Made by a program: the position numbers and the translations under genes | Notes under the pieces: model-generated | Database searches by the model: none | Told to the model about the DNA's origin: nothing | What the model saw: the letters and a program-made list of their open reading frames with translations, nothing else | Assembly: GCA_026413255.1 (NCBI GenBank) | Contig: JAOCZO010000028.1 | Span: 60,827-124,826 of the forward strand | Source of the DNA: Fereydounia khargensis | Taxonomy: Eukaryota; Basidiomycota; Ustilaginomycetes; Urocystidales; Fereydouniaceae | Reading direction: 5' to 3' | DNA: 64,000 nt | Shown here: positions 1 to 10,900 of the stretch, in pieces | How positions within the stretch are numbered: the stretch's first letter is position 1 | Layout of the letters: each line of letters opens with the position of its first letter

Positions 1-66
1 TTATCAGTGCGCTTTCCAATCCCCACGCTGGCTCAGCCACTCGCACATCCACATCACTCCTTCCCT

Positions 67-100
67 CCTGACCCCCATCCCATCCCATCCCATCCCACGC
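67..100. repeat. Short CCATC-type tandem repeat upstream of SRalpha
   Basis: About four to five copies of a CCCAT pentamer lie 40-70 bp before the SRalpha start codon. It is simple sequence in the probable 5' leader or promoter; no function can be assigned. Confidence 0.6.
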
Positions 101-136
101 CCCCATTCAATCAAACCATCACACCAGCTTACAGCC

Positions 137-2446
137 ATGCTCGATCACTTTACCATCTTCACAAAGAGTAAGTCCACTTGCCCGCTCCAGCCTCACTCTG
201 ACGCTCAAGCTAACCCCAACGCCAACGCCAACTCGACTCGACTCCGTGGTCCAGACGGCCTCGTTCTCTGGTCCAGGACATTCACTCCGGCCCTCTCCAA
301 CGCCAATCCATCCGCAAACCCCGTAAATGCCCTCATCAAACACGCCTTCCTCGAGCAACGAACCGCAGACGACAAATTCGACAAGGATGGCTACACTCTA
401 CGATGGTCCTTTGCCAACGAGCTCGACCTCACCTTTGTTGTCGTCTACCAGCGCATCCTCCAGCTCTCCTACATTGACGAGCTGCTCGAGCGAGTCAAGG
501 CGCTTTTCATCCAGCTCTTTTCCCCCTTCATCCGCAAGCTCACCCAGTCATCAAAGAGTGCTGCTGCATCCGCCTCGTCCCGCCTCGTCACCCTCACCGA
601 GTCGGCCCGTCTCCAGTTTGCTGCTTCCCTAGACGAATGGGACCAAATCTTTACCAGCACTCTCCGCAATCTCGAAAAGGCTGCCGCACAGAGCAGGCGC
701 AAGGGCCAGGGCCAGGGTCTGACTTCCTCTGTCCTCGGCGAGAAGCGTGGCGCCGGTGCTCAGGCCCAGGCAATCCTCCAAGCCGAACGCTCCAGCGGTC
801 AAGCTACTCCGCTCGCCTCCACCCATGCCAAGGACGCCAACGAGATAGCCCGCAACGTCCAGGCACTCAAAAATCGCCTCAAGGCCGAATCCGGCCCCGG
901 AGGCAGGAAGGGCCCCAAGCCTAAAAAGTCAATCTCCTCCCCCGCAACCCCAGCCAGCAGGCCCGACACTCCCGCCAACGCTAGCGGAACCGAGTCGCCC
1001 AGTGGCAAGAAGGGCAAGCCTGCAAAGGAGATGCGCAAGTGGGACGGCTCCCGGAGCGTCAGTGCCCAGAACCTCGCCCAGCTCGACTTTAGCGGCGCCA
1101 CCGACTCTGACGCACCCCAAGCTGCTGGTCTCGACAACTGGGTTGACGAGAAGAGTATGGGCAAGAAGCGGTCCGATGGCGTCTACGAAATTGCTGATGT
1201 CTTTGAGAACGAAGACGCGTCCGACGAGGATGAGGAGGAGGGGGACGACGACGACGACCAAGACGAGCGCGATGCCGCGGGTTCCAAGAGCAAGAGCTCG
1301 GCTGGCTTCCTGTCGCGCTTTAGCGGTGCAACGACGTCGACGGGCTCATCCTTCTTCTCGCGTCTCACGGGATCCAAAACGCTGACCAAGGAAGATCTCG
1401 CGCCCGCCCTCAGCGCCATGGCCTCTCACCTGCAGAGCAAGAATGTTGCTGCGGACGTCGCCCAGCGCGTCTGTGACAGTGTCGAGCGCAGTCTGATCGG
1501 CAAGAGCCTGGGCAGCTTTGCCTCAGTCAAAGCGGAGGTGCGCAAGGCGCTTGAGGAGGCCATTACGCGTATCCTGACCCCACGCAGCAGTACTGATATT
1601 CTGCTCGAGATTGCGACCAAGAAGCAGCGCTCGGCTGCGGCGGCGGCGTCGTCTGTGGCGCTTGCGTCCAGCGCCAAGGAGAAGGAGCTTGCGTCCAAGC
1701 CGGATCCGTATGCGATCTGTTTTGTCGGTGTCAATGGCGTGGGCAAGTCGACCAACTTGGCTAAGGTGTGTTTCTGGCTCCTGCAGAACAGGCAGCGCGT
1801 GCTTATTGCAGCGTGCGACACGTTCCGTGCGGGAGCGGTGGAGCAGCTGCGAGTGCACGTGCGGAATCTGGGGCAGCTTCGGGTTGAGGGGGTGCCTCTG
1901 GACGAGCAGAGGGGGCGGATTGAGCTGTACGAGCGCGGGTACGGCAAGGATGCGGCGGGGATTGCGAAGGATGCGCTGGCGTATGCCAAGGCGGAGGGGT
2001 ATGATGTGGTGCTGATTGATACCGCGGGCCGGATGCAGGATAACGAGCCGCTGATGCGCGCACTCGCCAAGCTCGTCTCGGTCAACCGCCCGGACAAGAT
2101 CATCTTTGTCGGCGAGGCGCTGGTCGGCAACGAGGCTGTGGACCAGATCACCAAGTTTGACAGGGCCATGAAGGATTTCAGCGGCGTCAGCAACCCGCGC
2201 GGCCTGGACGGCAGCCTGCTCACCAAGTGGGACACGGTCGATGTAAGTCTCCCCATCCCTGTTCTTCTCTCCCCCGTGCTCTGTCTCACCCTCCACCCCA
2301 CCATACCCCAGGATAAGGTCGGAACAGCACTCACCACCACATCGGCAACCGGTCTTCCCATCTACTTCCTCGGAACAGGTCAGACCTACACTGACCTCCG
2401 ACAGCTTCGTGTCCACCACGTCGTCAACGCCCTTCTCCGCGACTGA
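137..2446 (+). CDS. SRP101: Signal recognition particle receptor subunit alpha (SRalpha)
   Basis: ER-membrane-docked GTPase that receives SRP-ribosome complexes during co-translational translocation. My model has exons 137-167, 255-2242 and 2312-2446 (717 aa). Splicing out 168-254 turns the start into MLDHFTIFTKNGLVLW, the family N-terminal SRX beginning; removing 2243-2311 restores the TVDDKVG run after the TKWD guanine-specificity motif. Both introns (87 and 69 nt) are multiples of three without stops, so the unspliced frame is also open. An SRX domain fills the N-terminus, a long acidic, Ser/Lys-rich linker follows, and the NG domain occupies the C-terminal third: P-loop GVNGVGKST near residue 500, DTFRAGAVEQL, DTAGRMQDN, and the closing GTGQTYTDLR. 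The TKxD position carries Trp where Phe is usual. It faces the next gene tail to tail across 176 bp. Family call is secure; the intron calls rest on conservation. Confidence 0.95.
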   Translation: MLDHFTIFTKSKSTCPLQPHSDAQANPNANANSTRLRGPDGLVLWSRTFTPALSNANPSANPVNALIKHAFLEQRTADDKFDKDGYTLRWSFANELDLTFVVVYQRILQLSYIDELLERVKALFIQLFSPFIRKLTQSSKSAAASASSRLVTLTESARLQFAASLDEWDQIFTSTLRNLEKAAAQSRRKGQGQGLTSSVLGEKRGAGAQAQAILQAERSSGQATPLASTHAKDANEIARNVQALKNRLKAESGPGGRKGPKPKKSISSPATPASRPDTPANASGTESPSGKKGKPAKEMRKWDGSRSVSAQNLAQLDFSGATDSDAPQAAGLDNWVDEKSMGKKRSDGVYEIADVFENEDASDEDEEEGDDDDDQDERDAAGSKSKSSAGFLSRFSGATTSTGSSFFSRLTGSKTLTKEDLAPALSAMASHLQSKNVAADVAQRVCDSVERSLIGKSLGSFASVKAEVRKALEEAITRILTPRSSTDILLEIATKKQRSAAAAASSVALASSAKEKELASKPDPYAICFVGVNGVGKSTNLAKVCFWLLQNRQRVLIAACDTFRAGAVEQLRVHVRNLGQLRVEGVPLDEQRGRIELYERGYGKDAAGIAKDALAYAKAEGYDVVLIDTAGRMQDNEPLMRALAKLVSVNRPDKIIFVGEALVGNEAVDQITKFDRAMKDFSGVSNPRGLDGSLLTKWDTVDVSLPIPVLLSPVLCLTLHPTIPQDKVGTALTTTSATGLPIYFLGTGQTYTDLRQLRVHHVVNALLRD

Positions 2447-2622
2447 GCAGCAACTCTCTCGCCCTCTCTGTAATATCCTGTACCATACTCGCCCAGTTTC
2501 GGACCGTGCATCACATACAGTCTCGTTTGTTCACTTGTTTCATTGCATCATGACGCCACAGGCGTGTGTTGTGCGCCTGAGATCCATTATCGACTAATCA
2601 GTATCGTTCAATTGCGCTTACT

Positions 2623-5600
2623 TTACAGTGCGTCGTGCGCCTCAGCGCCGGCGCCGACCATGCGACGCACGCTGCGCCCCAGGCTCTGGGAGATACTCGC
2701 GCGCCTAGGCGTGGCCACAGCGTCCGCGTCGAAATCCGCATCTGGGTCAGCGGCATTCCCGTTCCCGTTCTCGTTCTCGTCAGACTGTGAATGTCCGCGC
2801 TGCAGCCGGTCGTGCCTCGGTGGCCGGGGAGGAGGCTTCTCCCTCTGGAAGGCAGAGACCGAGTGCCTCTTTGTCATCGGTGAGCCCTGGATTGCCGCAT
2901 CCTTCGCCTCAGAGTCGAGAACAAGCCCCGGCTCGAGTGCCGACTTGCGTCGGTCACTGACACTCACGTCTTCCGGCGAAGTCGAAAAGCCAGCCCCTGC
3001 TTCAACGTCCGATGTGGCCACTGCAACCGTGCTCGGGTTGAACGACGCAGTCGCGTTCGAAACACTGGGGAAGCTCAGCTTGGGGCGGCGCGGACTCAGC
3101 GGAGGCGGCTTGATCGTCGCACTCAGGTTGGCCATCGACCTCTCCCGGCGCGCAACCGAGCTGGGAGACAGCTCAGATGCTGAGCGCGCGTGGTGCCCCA
3201 TCGAGCTCATGTTCCGGATCTGACTCGCTGTCAGCGTGCCGCCAGCGGCCCCACCCTTGGCGTGCAAGGGCGAGTACGGCGATGCTGGTGCTCGCGTTGA
3301 ATTGAGTAGCCGCTCGGCCACTCTGGATCGCTCTGCTCGTCGCTCAGAGCTCGACTGTTCCGTCACTGTATCTGCTGGACTGGGAGGGTCCCGCACAGAG
3401 TTGCTCCTCGTGCTCCTTGTTTCCAGGCTTCGACGCATCTCGTCCACGGGGCTCGCCATGGACGACATGCGCGACACGGGCCTTGTGCTTGGGCTCTGTT
3501 CCACAAATGCCGATTTGCGCTGCCTGTCGCGCTCGCGCTCCGTGCGCGTGATCGCCATCATGACTTCGGTGAGGTTGCGAAGCTGTTCATCGCTGCGTTT
3601 GAGGACATCTGTGAGTCCTCGTTCGAGATGAGCGAACGTCTCTGCTGCTGCGTACGCAGATACAGTGTCGCCACGGTTGGCATCGAGCTCCGCGTTGATC
3701 TGGGCATCCAGCGCTGTCTGGATCATGGCTCGCACTTCAGCGTTGATATGCGATGCAGACGAGACGACTTCTCGGAAGCAAGACGTCATTTCCACCGACT
3801 CAGGCCCAGGTGCGACCGGCGCAGCGGGCGAGCTGGATGGTGCCTGACTGAAATACCTCTCAAACATTTCAAACGCACTGTGCATGTTGCGGTCGTGCGC
3901 GGGAGTGCCACCTGGAGTTTGGGCCGAGCCCTCCGATTTGACGCGATTGCCGTTCGGGTAGTGCCCAGTAGACGGGAATCGAGCTGTGCTGGGTAAAACC
4001 GACGACTGCACCACACCAGCGCGACTGCCGGCCGTCAAGCGATGCGGTGCATGTGCATCGGGAGTCATTGGCATCCGAGTCGTAGGTGAATCAATCGAAG
4101 AAGTGCCTCGCCCCGTGTAGAGTCCTCCAGCTCGACTATGGGAGCGCAGTGGCGCAGGCTGCGCGTCAATGCCTTCCTCACCGGTCACGAGCTCCGACAC
4201 TGTCGAAGCTCTCTCGTGGCGTGCCCTGCGAGGCTCGGTGAAAACGCCGCGCTGGAATCTGCCAGAGTCCAAAGGTGTGCGATGGATACCGAGAGCTGAC
4301 TGTGTTCGGATCGCATTAACACTGGGACTGCGGGCGTCTGCACCGCCGGCTGTAGCCACTGTAAGCTCTTCAATCCGGCTGCGAAGCTGTAGATTAAAAC
4401 AAGGTCAGCCAAGGTTCTGATGCATGAAAGGATACTCGATTCTGCCGATTGATGGTCAAACTTACCTCCTCTAGCTCATTCAGCCAGCCCTGCTTGCCTG
4501 CGCTGCCTTGCTTCAGTTCCCCGTACCGTTCTCGGAGGGATCGCAACCTCTCCCCACGACTAGAGAGGTCTGACCTGAGCGAGGGACTCTCGCTTCTGGA
4601 AGATGGCAATGGTGGCAGGCCCTCGTCATCAAAGACGTCCCTCCCGTGCACTCGGCGCATGCTCGCGCGCGACGCGTTGCGGTGCAGGTCAGAGGCGCCT
4701 CCGGACGACTTTTGTGATCTGGATGATGAAGTCGAGATCTTTCGAGCCCTGGCCTCCTCGCTCGGCGAACCAAGATCCGAAGCAAGAGACTTGCGTCGAC
4801 CAGTAAGCGGCGTGCCTTGCAAAGGCCCTTTCGTCAGGTATCGATTGGCTGACGATGTATCAACAGAGATTCTGCTGTTTTGACTGCCGAGGCGACCGTC
4901 GTAGTCCATGGGCGGCACTTCTTCAGCTTGCGCGTCAGAAGCGTATCTTGGCCGGCGGTAGCTGGAGCGTTCACGTTCAGCTGATGGCTGTCGGTTCGAT
5001 GAGCTGGCCGGGAATCGCACTACCGAGCGATCTGTCTCCTGCTGTGTTGTGGTACTGTCATTGCTTTTGCTCTGGACGCACGGCGGGTATTCCTCGTCGC
5101 CTTCGCTTGCATCACTGGCAGCCGAGTCGCTTTGATCTCGTGCCTGTGCGGCTCTCCAGGCTTTGCGAGTCTCGTGATCAGGAAGGCGAAACTCGAGTGG
5201 CAGGGGGCTCCGACTAGGTCCTTGCTTGGGAAGGGTCTGGTTGGCATCTAGAGGGATGCTTTCGCTCAGGGGGCTCGAATTGATCGTCTTTGAGGAATTG
5301 GTGCTTGCGTTGTTGCGACGGCGAGCCGAGGCAGACCTGACCTCTTCTGGGTTCATGTTGGAGCCAACAGTGCGTCTGGCAACACCATAGTCGCGGTGAG
5401 CCTGAGGGGTACCAGTCTGAGCTGACTTGCGATCGAAGGCCTCGTCACCTCTGGGATTGGCGGATGCGCGGGAGAGCGATCGGAATGAAGTGGCCGGGCT
5501 TTGACGGGCGCCTGTCGCTGCGCCGTCCGCAGGTTCCTCGATGATCTCGTCTTGTGCACTGTAATGGCTGCGCGCGAAAGCACTTGACTTTCGTGGAGAG

Positions 5601-6439
5601 TATTTGTGCTGAGTGCTTCCGGTGATTGTCGCGTTACCCTCCTCCTCGTCTTCCTCGTCATTCCTGCCCAAGCGGGACTCGGAACGGATGCGGCTCACAT
5701 CCATCTCGTGGAGAGCACTTCGTCTTTGCCTCTCGGCATTGGGAGTTTGCCTTCCGGACTGATCGTCGGCAGATCTGCGGGAGTTTGACGAAGTCGAAAA
5801 GTCAGCCTCACCACGGTCTGACCTGAGGGCCAAGCTGGATCCAGCTCGTTGGACACGCCGGGGCAGCGATGGGGATGCCGATGCCCTTTCTGGGGTGTCA
5901 AAGGCGGCGGCAGCAGCGGCCAAGGCTACTCCTGCGCTGGCACCGTGGCGCCGTCCAAATGTGCTGGCCCTTGTGCTGCTCTCTGCCGGAGATTCAAAAC
6001 CGCCTTGGCGGCCTACGGGGCTCCTTCCACCGATCGTGTCGCTTCCGGTCCGTGAAGAAGAGACGGAGGGGGACCTCGCAACGGAAGGTTGGGTGGGTAG
6101 CATGAGCCGCTCTTCGTGAGCACTCTTTTCAGAGTCCTTGCGGCTGCGACCGCTACTGCCCCCCACACTGCTGGTGGTCTCACTGTGCGGCGGAGTGGGT
6201 AGCCCGTGAAGAGTAGGCTGAGCTCTCCTCAGCAGCTTGTGCTGTTGCAGCTGACTATCTGCTGGAGCAGATGTTTGGCTGTGTCCTGTTGCGAGATTCT
6301 CAAGAGAGGGACGAGAGGAACGAGGTGGCCGCTTCGGGGAGACTGAGGGATGAGGCTGAGACTGGGTAAGTGGCTCAGTTTGGGTGAGGGAGGCTCCACC
6401 GGGATCCGGGGTGGCGGCGCGGAGAGGCGAGGTTGACAT
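2623..6439 (-). CDS. Unrecognised serine-rich coiled-coil protein, two exons
   Basis: I do not recognise this protein. My model joins 4466-6439 and 2623-4386 (1245 aa) by removing a 79-nt intron at 4387-4465 with GTAAGT donor and CTACAG acceptor. The join is supported because it fuses WLNELEE to LRSRIEEL, making one continuous heptad-like helix around residues 650-670. The start is the first true ATG at 6439; the open frame runs further upstream only through non-ATG codons. Most of the protein is low-complexity Ser/Arg/Pro sequence with many SP and RxxS sites. A conserved-looking helical block at about residues 855-950 contains SFREVV-like and AMIQTALDAQINAEL-like segments followed by charged helices. 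No catalytic motif or membrane segment is visible. A cytoskeletal or polarity scaffold is possible but is only a guess. It is divergent from ATG2 across 1.5 kb. Confidence 0.75.
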
Positions 6440-7027
6440 AGGTCGAGAGTTGGTGGTGATCAGCTGGAGTGCGTGCGCGGTTGCAGTCGCAGTCGCAGTC
6501 GAGCTGAGCAAGCACAGAGGCAGGTGGGGCGGCAGATGGATTGCGGGTGGAAAGGACTGGGCGGATGGAGCGGGTGCAAAGAGGGACAGTCGGCGGGGAT
6601 CCAGTGACTGTCTAGCTCATCGGAACAGTTCCATCAAGCCGTCTTCATGATTCTCTGGTCGCTAACCTGAACGGAAAGTCTCCGGTGCCAGACGCGGGCC
6701 AGCACGCTGGGAGCAGCGGGTCTCAGGAGTATGTGATGTGTGCGAAAAGAATGGCGGAAGCGGAAACGGACGCGGATGAAGAAAATAAGAGGTGAACAGC
6801 TGAAAGTGTGATGGAAAGGTTGGAGAGACTTTTCTCTGAAGCCAGAGGAGAGGGAGAGAGACGAACGGAGATGGGGAAGGCTCCTGTAGCCTAGAAAGAA
6901 CGAACGGTAGGGGACCAGGCGTGCATGCAACGCGGAAGCGACCGACAACTGAGTGAGTGGACGAGAGTGCAGTGCGGAACTGCGCTCCGCGTAACTTGCA
7001 GGTAGGGTAGGTACCACTCGCGAGAGG

Positions 7028-7048
7028 AAAAAAATAAAAAAAAAAAAA
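7028..7048. repeat. Poly(A) tract
   Basis: A run of about 20 A interrupted by a single T, in the divergent intergenic region. It could be a nucleosome-excluding poly(dA:dT) promoter element, which is inference. Confidence 0.7.
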
Positions 7049-7180
7049 CAGGGTCAGCCGCCAGCTTGCCTGCCGCCTATTCTCCGCCCTGTTTGCCTGA
7101 CCGCCTTCTCCCCCGGCGTCACCCTTCTCTCGCCTCCTGTGACGCGTATGCTCCTCATCGCGCCTGCATCGTGCGGCGTG

Positions 7181-7210
7181 CAGTCACAGTCACAGTCACG
7201 GTCACAGTCG
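7181..7210. repeat. CACAGT hexamer microsatellite
   Basis: Four to five near-perfect copies of a CAGTCA/CACAGT unit. The same hexamer recurs at 48286-48328 and, in coding DNA, near 26700. Confidence 0.75.
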
Positions 7211-7948
7211 CGCGTCAAGGGGTTCAGAATGGAATTGGAAAGGGTGGTCCACCAGCTTGGGCCACCCGACGCTGCCCAGCCGACAGCCTCCAACGAACGC
7301 ACTGCAACCCTCACGAGATAGACCACACGGCTTGACTGAACTCAGCCACAAGAGGCAGCCCAACTTTAATCTTACGCCGCAGACTGGAGGCAAGCTACAG
7401 TCACTTTGCAAACCTACTTCCGCTTGCCTGGCTACTGCAACTTGTTAGGCGGAGGGGCTCGGTCGGTCTCTCTACCTGAATTGCCAGTTGGTTGAAATGA
7501 GCAAGTGGAGGTCAGCGAAGCGCCCTTGTCCCGTGCGATTCAAATGCACATGTGGAGCACGCTTTGCGCAGCAGCAACAGCAACTTGAGCTGCAGCACGT
7601 ACGTTTACAGTTGCAGGAGTCCAAAGCGGACCCTGAGACAAGAGCTCAGCCAGTGACTGGCAGACGACCTAGCACATCCTCTCCTTATCACCTTCATCCT
7701 CCCTTCCCATCTCCCTCCTCTCTTTGAAGATCAAGCAGCCTAAAAGTCATCTTCTGTAGACGTCCTCTCCCTTCAAGACTGGCATCGTTGGCACATGCGT
7801 CAGCCAACTTTCTAGCCACCGAGCACGGCTCGATCCGCTATACGCCGACACAGAGGACGTCGGCCAGCCTCCCTCAAACTCATTCATCTCTGATACTGGC
7901 CAATAGCTCTTTGGTCTACCGTTAGTGGCTGGATACTATACTGGGAGG

Positions 7949-10900
7949 ATGGCTTCTTACTTTTTGCCTTCGTTCCTTTCCGGCTGGGAGCTACCCTCCA
8001 TTTCCGCCTACTCCCTGTCTTCTGCGCTGCAGAGGCGCGTACTTTCGTTCCTTCTCAAGAGGACTCTTGGTCACCTTGTACGCGGAGGTCAGCTGGATCT
8101 CGATCAGATCGAAGCCGGTATTGGCAGTGGCAGGATCGAGATTCGCAACGTCGAGCTCGACTCGCAGGTAAGTTGGTCCCCCCACAAACCTGATCCTCTC
8201 GACCCGCTGAGCTAACGCATGTTATACCAACGCAACAGGCTATCAATCGTCTCATTCCCGGAGCATCTCTCGAGCTTGTCACCGGAAAACTTGGCGCCGT
8301 TGCGATACAACTCCCAGTACCCAACTTCTGGAGCGGCGATCTTCAGTTGACTGTCTCTGATGTCTATGTCCGAGTAAAGGTGCCTGACAATGCAGGTCTT
8401 CCGGTCAGTGCGTCCGAGATTCAAGAGCAATTGGCCGCATCCTTTGCAAGTGCTGCGAGTCAAGTACTGGAAAATGACGAAGAGGCGATTGCACTAGAGG
8501 AATCCATACACCAATCCTTGGTGGAGGAGAAGGTTGACCTTAACTCGGAAGACAGAGGAGAGTACGAGGCGACTTCCATCATCTCTGGTTACGTCGATGG
8601 CCTTTTAGCCCGTCTCAAGGTATCTCTCGAGAGGCTCCGTGTCGATGTGCAGGTCGAAGCACTCCTTTCTCTGCATGTCGATCAGGTTCTGGTCGAGACC
8701 AAGTACAATGATTTTGTCTCAAATCCACCTACTGCCAACGACGAGGACCCGGAAGGCGCAACATTCCACTCAGGCGATGCTGCTGAAGCGAAGTCCATCA
8801 GTGAGATTACCAGGACAATCAGCATTCATGACGTGATGGTCACACTGGATGAGGCGACCGACGACGCCGATCCGGACAGCGACAGCGATAGCTCAGATTC
8901 ATCCGACTCGTCACCTTTCCTGGGCAGACGGCTGCGTACAACGTACCAGGAAGAGAGTACAGGTGATCTACACTCCTCAAAGATGACCGAGTCATCGGCG
9001 AGTCTCTACGAAAGTGCGATCGAGGATGACTCCGCTCCCTCTCCACTTGCTTCCTCGAGTGCATCCTCCTCATCGGGCTCCGCGACCAGAGGAGAAAGCA
9101 GGTCGATCGCAGAAAAAACCATCCTCAATATGGGACAAGAGGCGATGACCGTCACACTCAAGACCAGGAAGGAACGCGAGCGACCTCCTGACAAGGATCG
9201 GCAACGCCTCGTTCGTGTTCTTAGAGTCAGCACTCACGTCGAGGTGGCTATCGGACACACCGCTGTTGCGTTGCAACCCGAGCAGATTTGCGCGCTCATT
9301 CATGCCGTGGCTCGGCTTAAGGCCCCAGCTGCCTCATCCAACACGTTCCAGTCGGCAGACCCGTCGGGATCAGCAAGAGGTAGCAACAAGGTGCGGCCCC
9401 TCGAATTGACTTTGAGTGTCTCTCTCAAGTCATTCAACGTAGTGTGTACCCATCAAGAGATAAGTCAGCTCCATCCCGGGGGACAGCGCGACAAGGCGCT
9501 CGACTCGATCAGAGCCTTTCTCCACCGTCCGCAAAGAGTCCTGCCTGATATCGGTCATCTCCGCTTGAAGCTGGATGGATTGAGAGCAGATTATTCTACG
9601 CCGACAGCTGAGGGCTCGACAGCAGCGGCGCCATCATACAGTGTCGCTATTGCTGATTTGGGTCTATTCGAGCATTTGCCACCATCACTTGTGGCGTCAG
9701 ACGATGAGCAGCCCAGAACGCTGCCCATTCTCATCTTTGATCACAATCTAGCGCACACTCTAGCAGAACCGTCCACGCCAACGTCATCCAAGCAGAGAAC
9801 GACTGACTTTGGTCACCGCAAGATGGAGAAATCGCAATTGTCCAAGCTTGGATTAGATGCTATTGATTGGCGCAGGTCACTTAACAACAAAGCAGTCCCA
9901 GCGCACCCGGCCACGTCGGCCGACTCAGCTCCTGGAGCGGCTCGATCTGCGCGATTCAGCTCTTCTTTGGACCGCAAGCCTTCTCCTCTACCTTTGCATA
10001 ATCCATATGTCAAGACGACGTTCGGTGAACGCGGGTGGAAGATCAGGCCAAAGCATCGGTCAACACCGAGCTTCTCATCGGAGAGTGGGGATCCGATGAC
10101 CCCAGTAATTCATGTTGTTTGCAGGCTTGCAAGCAGAAATGCTCCGCAAAAGCTCGACATTTCGCTTGCTCCGCTTCACGTTTTCGCGGATCTTTCGCTT
10201 ATCACACGCCTGCTGCCGCTGCTGAGGTCACTCGCTAGCGTTCTGAACGAATCATCGAACGAGGCCCCATCAGTCGATCTCAGTGAGTCCACAGCCACTA
10301 TCCTCGGAGCCAGCTCGCATCCGGAGAGATACCTGCTTGGGGATCTCGACGATGTCGACGAGGCATCGAAGGCGACATCCTTGAACCTTCGCACGGAAGT
10401 GGTTCGCATCGAGTTGAGAGTCCCCCAGAGCTCCTTCAAGGATCTGGACGAAGAGCACTCCCACGAGCTGAGAAAGAGGAGGTTCGCGGGCGTGGACACT
10501 CGTGCCGGCATCATCATCCTGGAGGCGCGGTCTTTTGAAGCCGACGTTGGTGGAGCCAATGAACCGCAAAAACTTCGTGGCGTTCACTTCGCTCGCGGCG
10601 CAGAGCCGCCCCGCACAACTGGCAAGACGGTGGCCAAGTTTTCTCTCCGTGAGATCGCGGCGTTTCATCTGAAGCCCTCCCAATCGGGCAGAGCACAAGC
10701 GTTCGCCAGCATCGGCAGCCTCGAAGATCCCGATGTGCAGTCGTTTGGGCAGCTTGATCCTCCGCTCCCTCCTTGTGTGCGTATCTTGGAAAGCACTCAG
10801 CGAGCCGCTCCAACGGACGGAGCAAGAAAGAACGTGGCCGACTGCCGCCTTCCTGCCGTTCGCATCGCTATTGGGAAGGAAGATATCGATTCGTTGCAAT

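Larger units (their letters stand above)
6440..7948. other. Long divergent intergenic region (coiled-coil gene / ATG2)
   Basis: No gene is supported here; the region must hold both promoters and 5' leaders. It contains GCAGTC repeats just upstream of the leftward start (6481-6500), an A-rich tract (7028-7048), and a CACAGT hexamer array (7181-7210). Short open frames show no family resemblance. Confidence 0.6.

Noticed and set aside
1426-2419. Two long reverse frames over SRalpha
   Set aside because: Antisense to a conserved GTPase domain, no recognisable motif.
4394-6511. Coiled-coil gene exon read as a separate protein starting at 6511
   Set aside because: The codon at 6511 is TTG, and the frame ends inside an intron with good splice signals. 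The gene is better read from ATG 6439 with a splice to 4386.
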